Shown here: positions 60,728 through 64,000 of the stretch, piece by piece
How positions within the stretch are numbered: position 1 is the stretch's first letter
Layout: each line of letters opens with the position of its first letter
Assembly (NCBI GenBank): GCA_030062745.1
Contig: CP099841.1
Span: 4,720,423 to 4,784,422 of the forward strand
Direction: 5' to 3'
DNA from: Capitulum mitella
Lineage: Eukaryota > Arthropoda > Thecostraca > Pollicipedomorpha > Pollicipedidae
Length of the DNA stretch: 64,000 bases
The notes under the pieces: model-generated
What the model saw: the letters and a program-made list of their open reading frames with translations, nothing else
What the model was told of the DNA's origin: nothing
Databases searched by the model: none
Translations under genes and position numbers: made by a program

Positions 60728-63323
60728 TATATTATATATATATATATATATATACAATGTATATATAACATACTACGTATGGCAAACCATAGCAATCGTA
60801 TGAACGCAGGCATAACATCACAGCCTCTCCCGAGAAGCGGTACAGTCAGTGGCGACCGTCCGATTCAGTCAGTGGAAGAAGCGCACCTCTTGAACACTCA
60901 GTGGTGTCCGCCAGATGGTCTGTCAGGCGGTCACTACTTCCTGCTTCGGAAGTGGTGACTGCCCGCACGCCATCAGTTCGCCGCGGCTGGTTAGACGGAT
61001 GGGCAGTTCGGGACCGAGTTACGCTGCTGTGCACGAGCGGGGTGAAGGCATGCGTGACGACGCTCGTTATGTGGGTCCGATACGGGACGACAATTGGTCA
61101 GACCACCGCCGGTCCGTGCACCGCTGACGTTTCGGCCACGCTTTCGTGTCGCTGTGTGCTGTGCGAGGAGGTTTTAGTTGATCCCATAGATGCTTTGCAT
61201 TCATCCTTCGCCTGGACCACAAATGACGGACGCATGAAACAGTGGTAAGAGTTAGGACTCATGATTAGTGAAAACAGTTGGACTCGTCGAGCGTAGTAGA
61301 TGCTCCGTTGTCCCTCTGATGCTGGAAACTGGCACAATACGAAAAAGTGCGTAAAAATTATAATATTCATCCGAGAAACATGAATAACAGATCAGATCAC
61401 TGAGATATGAAGACGGTGAACGATAAATGTTAAACTAATTATAGCAGTGACCTTGCAGACAGTGTAGTTCAGGAGATGAAGTGGTGGTCGTGAAACTAAA
61501 ATGTTTATCTCGTTCGGAATCTTCGGAAAGTTTCTGAGGTTTCTCCTAGACAACCCAGTTTTGTTTGTGTGGCGCTGATTTTGAGGTCAGAAGGGAGTTA
61601 ACACCGCGACATTGATACTAAAATTAGAACTTCTTGAAGCCAGCGCGCCATGTTACATGTTACTTACCTAGTTCATGGGTGTGAGTCCGGAAAGCGAAAG
61701 GGTGGATGACTTTGTCTTCATTGATGTCGCACGCTGTTTCCATGTAGGTCCTCGAGCGGGGGAAGATGTAACCGCCAGTGCCCATCAGGAGCACGCCTGC
61801 CGACTTCGGCTGCCTGGTGGCCAGACAATATTCCGTCACACGCATTTCTGAGCGCAGAAAAATTGTTCCTGTCTTCTGCCACTAGAAAAATGGACTTTGC
61901 TGATAGCAGGGACGTAGCCGGCGGGGGGGGGGGCATGGGGCCATGGCCCCCTGAGCGAAGCGGTCTAGACTAGATGCATGGCGATTTTACATGAATACGT
62001 AATAGTGGTCATGTATATGTTGCAAAAATAAACATTATGTGTTTTCATGTGCATTAAATATGAGATAAATCGCCAAAATTGCTGCCTTGTCTTGTAAATT
62101 TCGTCATATGCCTGTGGCATGTGACAAGATTTCACATTTGCCCCCCCCCCCGAGGAAAATCCTGGCTACGTGCCTGGCTGATAGAGAGTAACGGGCCATC
62201 GTCAACTGAAGACGCTGTATTGTGCCAGTCATCTATCAGTTCAAGGGCCGTTCCGGTCATTGCTACAGGCTCCATCTTTTCTTTGCTTTGTCATGAGAGA
62301 GAGAGAGAGAGAGAGAGACGGCTTCTCTTCTGATGATGCGTGAACATACTTACTTCGTTTCGGTGTACGTCAGAAACACCCCAGAGTCATCTTTGATTTT
62401 CCCATCTGTAAAACGTGTACTGTTCTTAATTTTTCATGCATGTTGACTGAAAGCTTGCTTGCTTGGCCTTCACTGGTAAATAAGAGGCAGCGAATTCGTA
62501 GCACAAATATTTCGAAGAACGTAAGTTTGCTCTTCTCATGCTCCGAACAAGAAGGGAACAGCTGAAGTCTGGAACGGTGGGAGTTTGGATGTGTGTAATG
62601 GCGTTGCACAGGTCCAAGCCACTGAAGCCATTGATAGCTCCCCGCCCGGTTCTTTTGAAACGAGAAAGAACTACATTGCCTGAAGTGACACCATTGCCGG
62701 CCAGCGTAGAGACGGCCAAACAAAGCAGCCGTAATAAGCCAGCCGTTCTGGCCGACACCGTGGCTAGGTGTGGATAAAGCGCCGGGCACAAGTGATGCAG
62801 GCACCTGGCTTCGAGTCTCAACGCAGGCGTATTGTTTAGCCCGAGACCGAACACATAGCCCGGCCAAGGCACGGCCGTGTTGAGTTGTTGGATGCCGCGA
62901 CAAAAATTCGTGTGCGCCACGCGGTTCGGAGCAGGGGGTGTAATTGCCTCGTACACCTCAACACTTAGAGGGGGCTCAGCGTCCACACAATAATCTCGGC
63001 ATTGCACAGATTGCGATCTTAAGACTACCCATACCAGCACGCTCGGGGTAAATAACAAAGGGTATTCTGAATGAAACCTGCATTGTATTTTTTTTCGCGA
63101 AAATTACCCTCGAGAACTGCCATTTTCTGTGTTGGCAGACGTTTGGAAAGTCGTCGACTAGAACCGCATCACTTTCATGTAAGAACTCACCTGTGAACAG
63201 AGAGACGTCAGCGTAGTGCACTTGCAGAGTCAGGTACTTTACATCCGAGTCCTTTCCCAGGTGGAAAGCAACGTCCTTCGGGAGCTCTAGTTTGGGGGCG
63301 TTCTTTGCCCAGGCGTATATAAC
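58196..63323 (-). CDS. Phm-like: Peptidylglycine alpha-hydroxylating monooxygenase (PHM), 3' part, six exons, incomplete at window edge
   Basis: PHM is the copper- and ascorbate-dependent enzyme that hydroxylates the C-terminal glycine of peptide precursors, the first step of amidation, in the secretory pathway. The join is 63323-63191, 62405-62354, 61813-61668, 60296-60157, 58769-58720 and 58439-58196 (765 bases, 254 residues plus stop); all phases fit. Visible catalytic features: the His of LQVHYAD (CuH site), the paired His of RTHTHELG and the Met of DEMCN (CuM site), the Arg before HTH, and the Asn and Tyr after EMC that contact substrate. Cysteines of CDINED, AARCTM, EMCN and SCFSW match the family disulfides. 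It stops about 65 residues past CNFYMMYW with no lyase domain, so it is monofunctional PHM as in insects, not bifunctional PAM. The N-terminal third, with the other two CuH histidines, lies beyond 64000. Confidence 0.95.
58720..58769 (-). CDS. Phm-like: PHM exon E (50-bp micro-exon)
   Basis: Acceptor ttctag, donor GTGAGC. It reads AARCTMQSNRARVTKVG and bridges DDVV to ATARDEMCN exactly, with phase 0 in and 2 out. Its Cys pairs with the Cys of EMCN in the family structure. Confidence 0.93.
60157..60296 (-). CDS. Phm-like: PHM exon D
   Basis: From a tctgctcctcag acceptor it reads EVVSGWRVRYDGGQYRWTLI and GKMNPQLPQMFYPVLENVTL, ending TRDDVV with donor GTAGGT at phase 0. Its 3' splice site is the founder of, or a member of, the tandem array just upstream. 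Confidence 0.95.
60284..60580. repeat. Tandem copies of the PHM exon D 3' splice site, unit about 53 bp
   Basis: About five units follow the exon start on the plus strand. Each repeats GGTGGTA..ACCACC, then CTGAGGAGCAGAC or a variant, then a TCTGACGAC-like block. On the transcript strand most units keep a pyrimidine tract plus AG followed by GAGGTGGTA, so they look like spare acceptors. The outermost unit is the most diverged. Confidence 0.85.
60690..60772. repeat. TA microsatellite
   Basis: Two (TA)n tracts broken by TTTATATTATATT, in the PHM intron between exons C and D. Confidence 0.95.
61668..61813 (-). CDS. Phm-like: PHM exon C
   Basis: It opens at gccaccag with QPKSAGVLLMGTGGYIFPRS and runs to METACDINEDKVIHPFAF and RTHTHELG, which holds the two CuM histidines. 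The donor is GTAAGT, phase 1. The open frame extends further upstream, but that part is intronic: only this acceptor matches the phase of exon B. Confidence 0.94.
61907..62176. mobile_element. hAT-type MITE, 270 bp, in the PHM intron between exons B and C
   Basis: It starts CAGGGACGTAGCC and ends GGCTACGTGCCTG, giving imperfect terminal inverted repeats. It is flanked by a perfect 8-bp direct repeat GCTGATAG (61899-61906 and 62177-62184), the target size of hAT transposases. G and C runs near both ends are typical of such elements. No ORF of note. Confidence 0.9.
62295..62318. repeat. GA microsatellite
   Basis: (GA)n in the PHM intron, close to micro-exon B. Confidence 0.95.
62354..62405 (-). 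CDS. Phm-like: PHM exon B (52-bp micro-exon)
   Basis: Its acceptor is ttttacag and its donor GTAAGT. Joined at phase 1 it reads DGKIKDDSGVFLTYTET, supplying the D-SG-L-T block expected between LQVHY and the PK-AG block. It has no start codon and is too short to stand out as an ORF. The phases of both neighbours require it. Confidence 0.9.
63191..63323 (-). CDS. Phm-like: PHM exon A
   Basis: After a gtcgacag acceptor it reads VIYAWAKNAPKLELPKDVAF and on to YLTLQVHYADVSLFTG. It ends at phase 1 with a GTGAGT donor. The His of VHY is a copper ligand by family comparison. No earlier exon is recognisable between 63324 and 64000. Confidence 0.93.
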
Positions 63324-64000
63324 CTGTCGACAGTGAAAACGACGAAAATCGCGTTGATGTCATGATGAGTTTATTCTGACTGCAGTGCTGTAGGACGTTA
63401 GGTTCAATGTAGTTGAATGCGATAATTTCGAGAATCCTCGGCTTTAAAGCGATAAAAATAAGATGAAAATTTTCCAAAGTTCTGTTTCTAAAGTTACTAA
63501 CCGACCGCCAGTTATGCCTAAATGATCTCTGCTTAGCGTCCCGTGACCCGAATGTCTGTCCTGGATGTGCTACACCCCCAGGCCACAGCGTGCAGTGGCC
63601 TGAGACCTTTGAGTTATTTGCCACACGAATCTGACGTCGACCGTCGGGTGTTATCCAGCACTGACTCTTTGACCCGCGACGGAGGAGGCAAAGTGGGGGC
63701 AAATAGTCTTTCACTTGGTTCACATCAGAGGCATTTCGTAGTCGGCTCTGGAGTTTGAGCGGAACGGACGGCCGACCAACAATGGCCAGCCCAAGACAGG
63801 ACGGTGGACGAGGAACGCCTTCGGCAGGAACTGGGACGGATGGCCAGGATCCCCTGAAGATGACCAAAATCCGTGGCAAGTCTGCGATCAACATGTCAGT
63901 CTGTGACCAGCCTGTGATCAGCATATGGAGAGAGTCTGTAGCTAGAGTTTGTGACTGGTCTGTGACTGTGTGATCAGACTGTGGCCATCTGGGACCAGTC
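63324..64000. other. PHM intron at the window edge
   Basis: No earlier PHM exon is recognised. A long minus-strand open frame here (up to 63924) does not resemble PHM and lacks suitable splice context. Confidence 0.6.

Noticed and set aside
61814..61861. Extension of PHM exon C upstream (MRVTEYCLAT...)
   Set aside because: It is open but its phase does not fit micro-exon B. The GCCACCAG acceptor at 61814 gives the exact family sequence.
62370..63058. Overlapping minus-strand open frames of 177 and 210 codons
   Set aside because: They lie in the PHM intron between exons A and B, overlap micro-exon B in other frames, and match nothing known.
1..64000. CRISPR arrays, operons, rRNA genes, intact retroviral or viral genes
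   Set aside because: None seen. The tandem repeats present are minisatellites without spacers, and the gene structure is eukaryotic.

Overview
This is a 64-kb window of a eukaryotic nuclear genome, from an invertebrate animal. Genes are split by GT-AG introns and lie far apart in repeat-rich DNA. I see no bacterial, viral or organellar gene block. The closest lineage guess is an arthropod, perhaps a crustacean: the amidating enzyme is a stand-alone PHM that ends soon after its catalytic core, as in insects, and its C-terminal tail has the arthropod-like CFS-GPP pattern. The coding exons are very rich in G/C at third positions. The lineage is an inference.

Two protein-coding genes can be read confidently, both on the minus strand. 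(1) An importin-alpha gene of the KPNA2 type lies at 38784-45986. It has six coding exons whose phases all join, giving a complete 529-residue protein. A probable 5'UTR exon lies near 49910, beyond a 3.9-kb intron. (2) The 3' part of a peptidylglycine alpha-hydroxylating monooxygenase (PHM) gene lies at 58196-63323. Six exons join in frame over 254 residues, and the gene runs off the right edge.

The rest is mostly mobile and repeated DNA. Between the two genes sits a nearly complete pogo/Tigger-type DNA transposon (50945-54443) with terminal inverted repeats, TA target duplications and a broken transposase. To its right are a foldback element (55675-56010) and a TTAA-flanked piggyBac-like non-autonomous element (56109-57319) rich in AGGTCA half-sites. 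A 270-bp hAT-type MITE with a perfect 8-bp target duplication sits in a PHM intron (61907-62176). The left 38 kb has no gene I can support. It holds a degraded Penelope-like retroelement (19240-20616), a truncated copy of the TTAA element (18294-18485), a minisatellite of 42-bp units (16725-16985 and 17650-17800), a 310-bp tandem duplication, an inverted pair of repeat copies (14230-15420), a 38-bp duplication plus minisatellite (31739-32200), several microsatellites, and GC-rich islands that may be promoters or enhancers. One island (23030-24352) carries CCAAT/CRE sites and a splice-donor-like end.

The two genes have no shared pathway visible here: importin-alpha carries NLS cargo into the nucleus, and PHM acts in the secretory pathway on neuropeptide precursors. 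Non-obvious signals include the almost CpG-free first intron of importin-alpha, a 72-nt near-perfect hairpin in another of its introns, and an array of about five copies of the PHM exon's own 3' splice site just upstream of that exon. No wholly new biological system was found.
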